NCBI GenBank assembly: GCA_040755415.1 | Contig: JBFMAZ010000017.1 | Coordinates: forward strand, 5,510-69,509 | Reading direction: 5' to 3' | DNA from: QYQD01 sp040755415 | Lineage (GTDB): Bacteria > Desulfobacterota > QYQD01 | Length of the DNA: 64,000 bases | Part shown: positions 8,374 through 16,270 of the stretch, piece after piece | Numbering within the stretch: position 1 is the first letter of the stretch | Layout of the letters: each line of letters opens with the position of its first letter | Made by a program: the position numbers and the translations under genes | The notes under the pieces: generated by a model | What the model saw: only the letters and a program-made list of their open reading frames with translations | What the model was told of the DNA's origin: nothing | The model's database searches: none

Positions 8374-9794
8374 TAATCTTTGAAGATAAGTAAATTATCG
8401 ATATTTTCTTTGAGATAATCAAGGTTGGTTATTATCGGTTCCTCACGGCTGTTCCGGCCTTCGATCTTGACCTCCGACAGGAAAGTTCGACCTCTCTCTT
8501 TGGCCTCGGCCAGGTCTCCCCCACACGCAATGGCCAAGGCCAGATTAGGGTCATATTCACTGGGAATATCGTAAGCCCCCTGGTGAGGCACATGCGAATA
8601 AATACTCAGCCAGGGATAGGCAGGGGTTTCAAAGCCGGTAATCGTCCCGATCCAGGGAGTAAACCCCCTTTTCGTATCCTCGGCAACGACGCGAAACTCA
8701 ATAGCTGCCCCCGTAAAAGATATATCCTTTTGTTTGTATCCCAGCCGTTCACCGAGGGCCAGACGGATCTGTTCTTCAATGAGGTTGGGCGGGTCATCAT
8801 GGCCACGAATACGCGACGTCTTGGCCGAGACATCGTTTTCCACCTGTATCCGGGTATTAACCTCCAGCAAATAGGGATGTCCTTCCCTGGTCACAATCCA
8901 CTCCCAGGTGCCCACATTATCGTATTTGACATGGGCGGCCAGCTTAAGCGAATAACCTATTATTTCGTCAAGAATCCGCTGGGGATTAAATTGATAACCG
9001 GAAGGATTCTCCAGATCGAACCCCGGAGACACCTCAATACGCTTCTGCCTCCCCAGGCTCTGGATGGTGCAGTTTCTGGTGCCGAAATGTACCATCTCCC
9101 GATGTTTACTGCAAACCAGTTGCACTTCCAGGTGGTTGTAACCATTAATACATTGTTCGATCAGCACTCCTTCATCACCAAACTGCCTCTTGGCATAATT
9201 CTTTATCCGACGATAGACCTGCCGGAACTGGTCGATATGGGCCACCTGCTCAATACCCATGCCGCCACCGCCAGCCGAGGCCTTGACCAGGATGGACGGA
9301 TTCTTTATCCCCTTTTCTTCCTGAATATAAAAGAGTTCCTCAGCCAGCCCCTCAGCCTCGATCTCATTATAAATAGGCGCGTCCGATCCCGGGATAGTCG
9401 GTATCTTCAAGGCGTTGGCTATACTCTTAGTATTAATCTTGCTGCCTAAGACCTTGATAACCTCCCAGCTTGGCCCGATAAAAGTCAAGCTGCGCTCTCT
9501 GGTTTGAACCCGGCGGGCGAAACGGTAGTCTTCGGCAAAAAAACCATAGCCCGGATGGACGGCCGTGCAGCCAGTATGGTCTGCCACGGCCAGGATATCG
9601 TTTGGATCACGATAACTGGACACGCGCCAGGCATTACGTCTATTGCTCTGGCTATCACGATTCAACTTCACATGCAGAGAACTTTCATCTTCCCGCGTAT
9701 AGACAATCACGTAATCCAGCCCTAGATTTTTACAGGCATTCATTATCCGAATGGCTATCTCGCCGCGATTGGCGATAAGTACTTTATCTTCCAA
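8373..9794 (-). CDS. accC: Biotin carboxylase subunit
   Basis: The 473-residue ATP-grasp enzyme is first in a four-gene operon. Visible motifs are VLIANRGEIAIRI at the N-terminus, the ATP-binding loop KASAGGGGMGI (about 170-180), ENGYNHLEVQ-like HLEVQ, QKRIEVSPG, and EVNTRIQVEN near residue 320. The last differs from the common RIQVEHPVTE, since His-Pro is replaced here by Asn-Asp. It carboxylates biotin on the carrier using ATP and bicarbonate. The protein ends in the same base as the downstream start, so translation is coupled. The promoter must lie in the repeat-rich spacer 9795-10170, but I could not pin it. Confidence 0.88.
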   Translation of the reverse strand: MEDKVLIANRGEIAIRIMNACKNLGLDYVIVYTREDESSLHVKLNRDSQSNRRNAWRVSSYRDPNDILAVADHTGCTAVHPGYGFFAEDYRFARRVQTRERSLTFIGPSWEVIKVLGSKINTKSIANALKIPTIPGSDAPIYNEIEAEGLAEELFYIQEEKGIKNPSILVKASAGGGGMGIEQVAHIDQFRQVYRRIKNYAKRQFGDEGVLIEQCINGYNHLEVQLVCSKHREMVHFGTRNCTIQSLGRQKRIEVSPGFDLENPSGYQFNPQRILDEIIGYSLKLAAHVKYDNVGTWEWIVTREGHPYLLEVNTRIQVENDVSAKTSRIRGHDDPPNLIEEQIRLALGERLGYKQKDISFTGAAIEFRVVAEDTKRGFTPWIGTITGFETPAYPWLSIYSHVPHQGAYDIPSEYDPNLALAIACGGDLAEAKERGRTFLSEVKIEGRNSREEPIITNLDYLKENIDNLLIFKD

Positions 9795-9861
9795 AGGCTA
9801 AAGCCCCACCTGCTATTGTTGATGACTTGATGTCCCGGAATTTCTATCCGCCCCCTATATT

Positions 9862-9966
9862 CCCTCCCCCTTCGACGGGGGAGGGTTAGGGTGGGGGTGA
9901 AAAAATTGCGTAATTGCGAACTGTTCACCCTCCCCCTCACCCCCTCCCGTCGAGGGAGGGGGAGTT
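9862..9966. repeat. GC-rich palindromic repeat (CCCTCCCC...GGGGAGGG)
   Basis: Two mutually inverted modules, each itself a hairpin: CTCCCCCTTCGACGGGGGAG (9864-9883) followed by GTGGGGGTGA, and TTCACCCTCCCCCTCACCC followed by CCGTCGAGGGAGGGGGAG. It is related to the shorter repeat found inside the recombinase gene near 23.05 kb. It fills most of the divergent spacer between the carboxylase operon and the polyamine regulator. Confidence 0.75.
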
Positions 9967-10177
9967 TTCGAGGGCTTTCCACAGGATTATAACTACGCCT
10001 GTTTCAAAATTCAAGAAACCCGCTCATAATGGCGGCTGTCCGGCACTTATAACCCATTTTCCTGGCAACCGTCAATTTCTTTCTCTCTTAATGCCTTATA
10101 TAGATAATAAAAACCACTGGTTATCCATCAAGGCGGCCCCTCCTCTTAACCCCGGGAAAACTGAAGGATATTTTTTC

Positions 10178-10206
10178 TTGACAAAGGCTAAAATGAATAT
10201 TATAAA
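10178..10206 (+). promoter_or_regulatory. Strong sigma-70 promoter of the regulator-speD-agmatinase unit
   Basis: A perfect TTGACA (10178-10183) and TATAAA (10201-10206, 5 of 6) are separated by the optimal 17 bp. The transcription start should lie near 10213, at the head of a set of operator-like boxes. Confidence 0.75.
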
Positions 10207-10216
10207 GCCCGAAATT

Positions 10217-10255
10217 ATTAAACGGTATTAAACTTTAAGTTTACTTTTATTAAAC
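10217..10255 (+). promoter_or_regulatory. Operator-like boxes downstream of the promoter
   Basis: ATTAAAC occurs three times in direct orientation at 10217, 10227 and 10249, i.e. 10 and 22 bp apart (about one and two helical turns). A perfect palindrome TAAACTT-T-AAGTTTA covers 10229-10243. The position just after the expected transcription start suits repression, probably by the HTH-cupin protein encoded next. Confidence 0.5.
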
Positions 10256-10271
10256 CAAACGTGCCGGAGGT

Positions 10272-10817
10272 ATGGGTCTAAAAATAGGCGAAAAGCTAAG
10301 GCGGCTACGCTTGGCCAACAATCTTACCATGGAGGAACTGGCCAATCGTGCCTACCTGACTAAAGGATATATATCGCAATTAGAACGCGATCTTACCTCT
10401 CCATCGATCATCACATTGAAGGACATTCTGGATGTACTGGGAGAGGAACTGGCTAATTTCTTTAAGGAGGCGTCACCAGAAAAGGAGTTTTATCCCAAAT
10501 CCAGCAGGGTTATCACATCTGATTCCACCGACACTTTAAGGGTGGAACTCCTGGTTCCGGGGGCCCAGAGCCGTCTCATGGACCCGGTGCTGGTTACCCT
10601 CTCGCCCGGAGAAAAAACCTGGGAGGAGGTTTCGCACGAAGGAGAAGAATTCGGTTTCGTATTATCAGGAACCGTGCTTCTTCACTTGGATAAGGCCAGG
10701 CATACGGTACACAAAGGCGATTGTTTTTACTTTAAGGCCAGCAAGGTGCACTACGTAGAAAATATCGGAAAGGGTGTGGCAAAGATATTATGGGTGGTCT
10801 CACCGCCCATTTTTTAG
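10272..10817 (+). CDS. XRE-family HTH plus cupin transcriptional regulator
   Basis: The 181-residue protein has an N-terminal XRE helix-turn-helix (about 4-62: IGEKLRRLRLANNLTMEELA, then KGYISQLERD) and a C-terminal double-stranded beta-helix cupin domain (about 110-178: HEGEEFGFVLSGTVLLHL, HKGDCFYFKAS). This is the PuuR-like architecture, in which the cupin senses a small ligand. Its place in front of speD and an agmatinase gene suggests polyamine sensing and, with the repeated boxes at its promoter, autoregulation; both are inferences. The ATG start at 10272 is preceded by GGAGG at 10265-10269, only 2 nt away. Confidence 0.85.
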   Translation: MGLKIGEKLRRLRLANNLTMEELANRAYLTKGYISQLERDLTSPSIITLKDILDVLGEELANFFKEASPEKEFYPKSSRVITSDSTDTLRVELLVPGAQSRLMDPVLVTLSPGEKTWEEVSHEGEEFGFVLSGTVLLHLDKARHTVHKGDCFYFKASKVHYVENIGKGVAKILWVVSPPIF

Positions 10818-10863
10818 TTTTGCCTTTGTAAGGGCACATTACTTTTTGGGGAGGTAATGCAAA

Positions 10864-11301
10864 TTGGAAAATATAGAATTTGGCTTTGGACAGCATCTGA
10901 TGGTGGACGGGTATGGTTATGACCGGGATAAGTTGACGGATATAAACTATATCTATGATTTTTTGAGTAACTATCCATCAGAAATCGAGATGACCAAGAT
11001 AATGCCGCCTTATGTATTCCGTTACTCCGGCGTAAGGCCAGAGGATTGGGGTATCTCGGGGTTTGTCCTCATAGCAGAAAGCCATATAAGTATTCATACC
11101 TTCCCGGAAAAGCTATATCTCAGTCTGGATATCTTCTCCTGCAAAGAATTTAATGGACAAAAGGCCATAGAAGATGTCAAAAGATTGTTCAGCCTTGAAA
11201 AGATAGAAATAAGGAACCTGGAACGGGGCCTGGAGTTCCCGAAAATCATCCGCAAGGTAGAAAACTTTATACGTGATGAGAGGATGCAGATAAGCATCTA
11301 A
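10864..11301 (+). CDS. speD: S-adenosylmethionine decarboxylase proenzyme
   Basis: The 145-residue protein is a class 1B AdoMet decarboxylase. Cleavage before Ser73 in AESHISIHTFPE would create the pyruvoyl cofactor. His78 and Cys93 (FSCKEF) keep the spacing of +5 and +20 residues seen in the Thermotoga enzyme's Ser63/His68/Cys83. It makes decarboxylated AdoMet, the aminopropyl donor for spermidine. The start is TTG 10864 behind GGGGAGG (10848-10854); an ATG at 10857 is out of frame. It lies 46 bp after the regulator and 4 bp before the agmatinase-family gene. No aminopropyltransferase gene is present in the window. Confidence 0.93.
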   Translation: MENIEFGFGQHLMVDGYGYDRDKLTDINYIYDFLSNYPSEIEMTKIMPPYVFRYSGVRPEDWGISGFVLIAESHISIHTFPEKLYLSLDIFSCKEFNGQKAIEDVKRLFSLEKIEIRNLERGLEFPKIIRKVENFIRDERMQISI

Positions 11302-11305
11302 GGAG

Positions 11306-12166
11306 ATGACCGGCTTTAATTTCGGCGGCTTAGAAGACGATAAGACGCGTTTAGAATCCTCAAAAACAGTAATTGTGCCGGTCCCTTATGATGGCACCAC
11401 GTCATTTCGGAGCGGCACCCGCGAAGGGCCCCTGGCCATTATTAATGCCTCGCGTTTTTTAGAGCTTTACGACGAAGAAACTGATCAGGACGTAAGCGAA
11501 GCCGGCATTGCCACATTGGGCGAGTTAGAACCTCTCGCCTCCTCGCCCGAAGCCATGAGAGAGGCTGTCCACGAGGCCTGCCGACCACTCTTACAGCAGG
11601 GAAAAACAGTGGTAGTCCTTGGCGGCGAACACTCGGTCAGTCTGGGGGCCATAAAGGCTGCTGCTAGCCATAAGCCATCTTTTTCCATATTACAATTCGA
11701 CGCACATGCCGATCTGAGGGATTCCTATCAAAATACCCCTTTTAGCCATGCTTGCGTTATGCGCCGGGCCATGGAATATAATCCCATTGAACAGGTGGGG
11801 ATACGCTCCCTCAGCCGTGAAGAGTCCGTATTTATAAAGGGAAACGGCCTTAAGCCATTTTATGCCCCCGCAGTGCTGGCCAACCGGGAGGCAGTCCTGC
11901 AGGAATTATTGACCCGGTTATTGCCCGAAGTCTATATAACTATAGACCTTGATGTCCTGGATCCGTCCATCATGCCGGCCGTAGGTACTCCTGAACCGGG
12001 TGGTCTGGGCTGGTACGATTTGCTTTTTTTTCTGCGGCATATTGCCCGGGAAAAGCATGTTCTGGCCTTTGACGTCGTTGAGCTTTCACCACAACCGGGC
12101 AATGTGGCCCCGGACTTCTTAGCTGCTAAGCTTATCTATAAGTTATTAAATTATATCGGGCGATAA
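11306..12166 (+). CDS. speB: Agmatinase/ureohydrolase family protein
   Basis: The 286-residue arginase-fold protein has the binuclear manganese motifs GGEHS (about 110-114), DAHADLRD (about 133-140) and DLDVLDPS (about 213-220). The family hydrolyses guanidino groups: agmatine to putrescine, or in some bacteria an aminopropyl- or carboxyaminopropyl-agmatine intermediate to spermidine. Coupling to speD makes a polyamine role likely, and the exact substrate is open. The AAGGAG site directly abuts the ATG (11306), an unusually short spacing that also overlaps the speD stop. A MITE lies 22 bp past the stop. Confidence 0.88.
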   Translation: MTGFNFGGLEDDKTRLESSKTVIVPVPYDGTTSFRSGTREGPLAIINASRFLELYDEETDQDVSEAGIATLGELEPLASSPEAMREAVHEACRPLLQQGKTVVVLGGEHSVSLGAIKAAASHKPSFSILQFDAHADLRDSYQNTPFSHACVMRRAMEYNPIEQVGIRSLSREESVFIKGNGLKPFYAPAVLANREAVLQELLTRLLPEVYITIDLDVLDPSIMPAVGTPEPGGLGWYDLLFFLRHIAREKHVLAFDVVELSPQPGNVAPDFLAAKLIYKLLNYIGR

Positions 12167-12188
12167 CCAATTTCAAATTTGAGATTTG

Positions 12189-12381
12189 GTATCAGTTTAG
12201 CTGTTTGAAAAAGTATTTTAAAATCCCTCCCAACCTCCCTTTTCCAAAGGGAGGAGAAACATTTCCCCCTTTGAAAAAGGGGATCCCCCTACATTCCCCC
12301 TTTGAAAAAGGGGGATTAAGGGGGATTTTCGAGGCGCCGTTTTCTGGACGACTAGCTCTTTTCAAACAGCTAAAGTGTTAC
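12189..12381. mobile_element. MITE family 1, copy A, with 8-bp target duplication
   Basis: The 193-bp element is bounded by GTATCAGTTTAGCTG at the left and the inverted GTAACACTTTAGCTG end at the right. The inner terminal repeat TTTAGCTGTTTGAAAA is perfect over 16 bp (12196-12211 / 12359-12374). It is flanked by a perfect 8-bp duplication GAGATTTG (12181-12188 and 12382-12389). The core carries CCCTTTGAAAAAGGGGGATT palindromes. Copies B (20792) and C (63875) lie in the opposite orientation. There is no transposase, so the element is non-autonomous. Confidence 0.85.
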
Positions 12382-12425
12382 GAGATTTGAAATTTGAGAT
12401 CTCTTAAGGGAGGAAATCTTCAGAT

Positions 12426-13292
12426 TTGGATCAAGAGGATAAAGGTTTTTTAGACAAACTGCTCACTCTTTTCAAAAAGGGAGAAGAGCCTGAGAATATC
12501 GAAGATATCGTAAAGGATATCCACCACCTGGTAGATGCCGGCAAGAAGCAGGGCCTGTTCAGCGAAGAAGAAAGAAAAATGATTGAGCGGATTCTAAAGC
12601 TCAAAAACACGACAGCCCTTGACATAATGATCCCGCGTACCAATATGCTCTGCCTGCCGGTTAATACCCCCCTGGATGCCCTCGTCCGGAGAATAATCGA
12701 AGAGGGACACACGCGTATCCCTGTTTATGAAGGAGACTTTGACCATATTGTAGGAATCGTCCATGCCAAGGACATCTTGAAATTCTGGAAGAAAGCCGGG
12801 GAAGAGATCAGCCTGAAAGATATATTGCGGCCGCCCTACTTCATCCCGGAAACCAGACGGGTTGAAGAGTTATTAAAGGAATTTAAGGCCAAAAAATCTC
12901 ACATGGCTATCGTTATTGACGAATATGGCGCCACAGCCGGTCTCATTACCATAGAAGATATTCTGGAAGAGATCGTGGGTGAAATCCAGGATGAATATGA
13001 CATACCTGAAAAGATCTTTGAGGAAATGGATAAAAATACCATATCAGTAGATGCCAAAGCAGACGTGGAAGAAATCGAACAGCACTTCGATGTGGAGATT
13101 CCAGAGGGCAAATATCAATCGGTAGGAGGTTTCATAATAAACCTTATTGGCCGCGTGCCGGCCGCAGGTGAGGAAATCTCTTTCGGCCCCTTAAGGATAG
13201 AGATCGAATCCGCAAATGAACGCAAGATCGATAAAGTCAAAATAACCAGGATCGATCTCAGCAAACAGGAAGAAATGGCCGACTCCCCGTAA
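12426..13292 (+). CDS. corC: CorC/HlyC-type protein with CBS pair
   Basis: The 288-residue protein lacks membrane segments. It has an N-terminal helical region (about 35-65), a CBS pair (about 66-190; IMIPRTNMLCL, GHTRIPVYEGD, HMAIVIDEYGATAGLITIEDILEEIVGEIQDE in pieces) and a C-terminal CorC_HlyC domain (about 205-285; SVDAKADVEEIE, VGGFIINLIGRVPAAGE). This matches YbeX/CorC, linked to magnesium/cobalt efflux and to ribosome or RNA metabolism. It starts at TTG 12426 behind GGGAGG. As in many proteobacteria it lies upstream of lnt. Confidence 0.9.
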   Translation: MDQEDKGFLDKLLTLFKKGEEPENIEDIVKDIHHLVDAGKKQGLFSEEERKMIERILKLKNTTALDIMIPRTNMLCLPVNTPLDALVRRIIEEGHTRIPVYEGDFDHIVGIVHAKDILKFWKKAGEEISLKDILRPPYFIPETRRVEELLKEFKAKKSHMAIVIDEYGATAGLITIEDILEEIVGEIQDEYDIPEKIFEEMDKNTISVDAKADVEEIEQHFDVEIPEGKYQSVGGFIINLIGRVPAAGEEISFGPLRIEIESANERKIDKVKITRIDLSKQEEMADSP

Positions 13293-13366
13293 TTAAACAT
13301 CTCGGATATTCTACAACTTATTGAAAATATAGGGAGTTTCCTAGCCATTGTCTTTTTGCCTCGCGC

Positions 13367-13577
13367 ATGGAATAATGGCATAATGGAATATTGGAATGTT
13401 GGTTTTCAAAGGAAGTTACACGCCTGTCTGGCGGCTGACAGGTTTATTGACTTCCCTGTCAAGATAGATTTTGTCAGTTCACCGGTTAAATTTCCCGGAG
13501 GGAACCCTGGTTAACAGGGAAAACCACTGTCCCATTTTCCCGGAACCCATTATTCCAGTATTCCAATATTCCAATTG
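13367..13577. repeat. Inverted repeat with TGGAATATTGGAATAATGG arms
   Basis: The corC-lnt spacer (13293-13610) has a left arm ATGGAATAATGGCATAATGG extending to about 13402 and a right arm CCATTATTCCAGTATTCC extending to 13577. The arms are near reverse complements of each other. Between them are smaller hairpins such as CCTGTC/GACAGG. I see no gene here. Confidence 0.65.
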
Positions 13578-13610
13578 TAAGCAAAGCGAACTAGGTTCGG
13601 AATCAACAGC

Positions 13611-15179
13611 ATGGCAAGATCCATTTCAAACGCCCCTTTTTCTCCAAGACAATTCTTATTGCCCGTCCTTTCCGGCATCCTCCTTACCCTGAGCTTTCCC
13701 AAAATCGGCGTGGCGGCCCTGGCCTGGATTGCCCTTACTCCCCTTCTTATTGCCATCGACGGCGGCAGCCCGAGACGCGCCTTTCTCTCCGGTCTCATCT
13801 TTGGCCTAGTGCATTATTCCGGGCTCCTCTACTGGGTGGCCGGGGTGATGCATTATTATGGTAATCTCCCCATCGCCGTCAGTGTGGCCATCCTCCTTCT
13901 CCTGGTTATTTACCTCTCCCTTTACAGCGCCGCCTTTGCCTGCCTTATTGCTGTTACTAAAAAAGCCGGACCAGGCGTAATCATTACTGCGCCTATCCTG
14001 TGGGTCTCTTTAGAGTATCTGCGGGCCAAACTCCTTACCGGCTTTCCCTGGGAAAATATTAGCTATACCCAATATACCAACCTGTACGTTATCCAGATCT
14101 GCGACATCTTGGGAAATTACGGCCTCTCGTTCTATATTGTACTTGTAAACGCCGTACTGGCCTGCCTTATTCATAGCCAACAATCCGGACAAAATCGGGC
14201 CAGACCGTTTAAATTATACATACTAGTCCTTCTGGCCATCAGCCTGGTTTACTGGGGTTATGGCCTTTATCGATTACAAGACATCGAGGAAAAGATAAAG
14301 ACCTCTCCCAAGATTCGGGCGGCTGTTATCCAGGGGAGCATAAAACAGGACCTTAAGTGGAGCCCCCTCTGGCAGAGAGAAACCATAAATATATACGACG
14401 GCCTGAGCCGGGAGGCTACCAGGGGTTTCGATACAGACATTCTCATCTGGCCGGAGACCGCTGCCCCATTCTATTTCCAGGATGGTAGCTCACTGAGTGA
14501 GATTATCCTGCAGCTTACCAGCGATTTAAAAACAAACCTCCTCTTCGGCGCACCGGCCTATGTCAAAGCAGAGGATGGGAAAACCCTATACTTCAACAGT
14601 GCCTATCTCCTGTCGGCAAATGATGCGATGCATCGATACGATAAGGTCCACCTGGTGCCTTTTGGTGAGTACGTGCCGGCCCGGTCGCTTTTACCCTTTG
14701 CCGGGAAACTGGTGGCCTCCGTAGGTGATTTTACCCCCGGCCACTCTCTAAAACCCCTTACCGCAGCCCGGATGCACATAGGTATCCTGATCTGTTTTGA
14801 GAGCATCTTCCCGGAACTGGCCAGGCAGCAGGTCCGTAACGGGGCCAACCTGCTGGTAAACATCACCAACGACGCCTGGTTCGGCCGTTCCAGCGCCCCA
14901 TATCAGCATATGTCGATGGCCGTCTTTCGCGCCGTGGAGAACCGCATCAGCCTGGCCAGGGCTGCCAATACCGGTATCAGCATGTTTATCCGGCCCACAG
15001 GCGAGATCACCCAGACCACCCCGCTCTTTACACCAGCCTTTTTAAGTGAGGAAATATCTCTTGTATCTGAAAAGACAGTTTACAACCAGTGGGGAGAGAC
15101 TTTTCCTGTCATTTGCTTTATTCTCAGTATAATGGTAATTTTCTACACAGGATGGAGGATTAAAAACTATGTCTATTGA
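13611..15179 (+). CDS. lnt: Apolipoprotein N-acyltransferase
   Basis: The 522-residue protein has an N-terminal membrane region with about five to seven hydrophobic helices (residues about 20-235). A periplasmic nitrilase-fold domain follows (about 240-490), then one C-terminal membrane helix. The catalytic triad is visible as Glu in WPETAAPF, Lys in DKVHLVPFGEYVP and Cys in ICFESIFPEL. Lnt adds the third acyl chain to lipoproteins, implying a diderm envelope with mature triacylated lipoproteins. Its last 11 bp overlap the start of prfB, so the two are probably cotranscribed and coupled. Confidence 0.95.
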   Translation: MARSISNAPFSPRQFLLPVLSGILLTLSFPKIGVAALAWIALTPLLIAIDGGSPRRAFLSGLIFGLVHYSGLLYWVAGVMHYYGNLPIAVSVAILLLLVIYLSLYSAAFACLIAVTKKAGPGVIITAPILWVSLEYLRAKLLTGFPWENISYTQYTNLYVIQICDILGNYGLSFYIVLVNAVLACLIHSQQSGQNRARPFKLYILVLLAISLVYWGYGLYRLQDIEEKIKTSPKIRAAVIQGSIKQDLKWSPLWQRETINIYDGLSREATRGFDTDILIWPETAAPFYFQDGSSLSEIILQLTSDLKTNLLFGAPAYVKAEDGKTLYFNSAYLLSANDAMHRYDKVHLVPFGEYVPARSLLPFAGKLVASVGDFTPGHSLKPLTAARMHIGILICFESIFPELARQQVRNGANLLVNITNDAWFGRSSAPYQHMSMAVFRAVENRISLARAANTGISMFIRPTGEITQTTPLFTPAFLSEEISLVSEKTVYNQWGETFPVICFILSIMVIFYTGWRIKNYVY

Positions 15180-16270
15180 ACTTAAAAGCAGGATCGCAGA
15201 CCTAAAGGCCAAACTGGAACAGTTACGAGGTCATCTTTGATCTGGACAATAAGATAGAGCGGCTCCGGGAACTGGATAAGATCATGGCCAAAAACAATTT
15301 CTGGGAGGACACGGCGGCCGCCGCCGCCATCCTCAAGGAAAGGGCCGTCATCCAGGCAGAGATCGGCGAATGGCGCGCCAGACTAGAAGACCTGGAAGAG
15401 ACCGAGGTTCTCCTGGATCTGGCTATAGAAGAGGATGACAGGGAAACCACCCGGGAGGCCGAAACAAAACTCTTGTCCCTGGAAAGGGCCGTAGAACAGG
15501 CCGAGTTCAACCGGCTGCTGCGTGGCGAACATGACCGCAGCAATGCTATAGTATCCATCAATTCCGGGGCGGGAGGCACTGAGGCGCAAGACTGGACCCA
15601 GATGCTCCTCCGGATGTACACTATGTGGACCCAGAGCAAGGGTTACCAGCTTACTGTTATCGATATCCTCCCGGGCGACGAGGCCGGGGTGAAAAATGTT
15701 ACGTTTACTGTGGCCGGACCCTATGCCTACGGCTACCTGAAGGCCGAAATAGGCGTGCACCGGCTGGTGCGCATATCTCCCTTTGATGCCAGCGGGAGAA
15801 GACATACTTCCTTTGCCTCTGTTTCCGTACTGCCGGAACTGGATGAAACCATTGACGTTGAGATCAATGAGGCTGATTTGCGGATAGACACATACCGGGC
15901 CAGCGGCGCCGGCGGCCAGCACGTCAACAAGACCAGCTCAGCCGTCCGTATTACCCATATTCCGACGGGTATCGTGGTGCAGTGCCAGAATGAGCGCTCC
16001 CAGCATAAGAATAAGGCCACGGCCATGAAAATCCTGAGGGCGCGCCTTTATGAGCGGGAAAAGGCCGTCCAGGACAAGAAAAAACAGGAAATCCATGAAG
16101 AAAAGAAAGAAATCGCCTGGGGCAATCAGATAAGATCATATATCCTGCAACCCTACCGCCTGATCAAAGATCACCGGACAAATCTGGAGGTAGGCAATGT
16201 TGATGCGGTACTGGATGGTGACTTAGACCCATTCATCAGCGCCTTTTTGTTGAAGGGGCCTCAGACCTGA
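15169..16270 (+). CDS. prfB: Peptide chain release factor 2, programmed +1 frameshift
   Basis: The coding sequence starts at ATG 15169 (overlapping the end of lnt). It reads 23 codons to CTT then TGA (15238-15240), shifts +1, and continues from GAT at 15239 to 16270. The full product is 366 residues, the normal RF2 length. RF2 features are the SPF stop-codon motif (VRISPFDASGRR) and the catalytic GGQ in GAGGQHVNKTSSAVR. The recoding site has the classic order: a Shine-Dalgarno-like GAGGT, 3 nt, then CTTTGA. When RF2 is scarce the in-frame TGA is read slowly and shifting rises, giving autoregulation. Reading from an internal ATG at 15284 alone would lose the N-terminal helices. Confidence 0.95.
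15226..15240 (+). promoter_or_regulatory. prfB programmed frameshift signal
   Basis: CGAGGT-CAT-CTT-TGA: a Shine-Dalgarno-like GAGGT (15227-15231), the spacer codon CAT, the slippery CTT (15235-15237) and the in-frame TGA (15238-15240), followed by T. The spacing equals that of the E. coli site. Confidence 0.93.

Noticed and set aside
8583..9449. Long plus-strand frame of 288 codons
   Set aside because: It is fully antisense to the biotin carboxylase gene, whose motifs are clear.
15284..16270. RF2 annotated from the internal ATG only
   Set aside because: The upstream 23 codons plus the CTTTGA recoding site give the full-length RF2; the shorter call is a truncation artefact.
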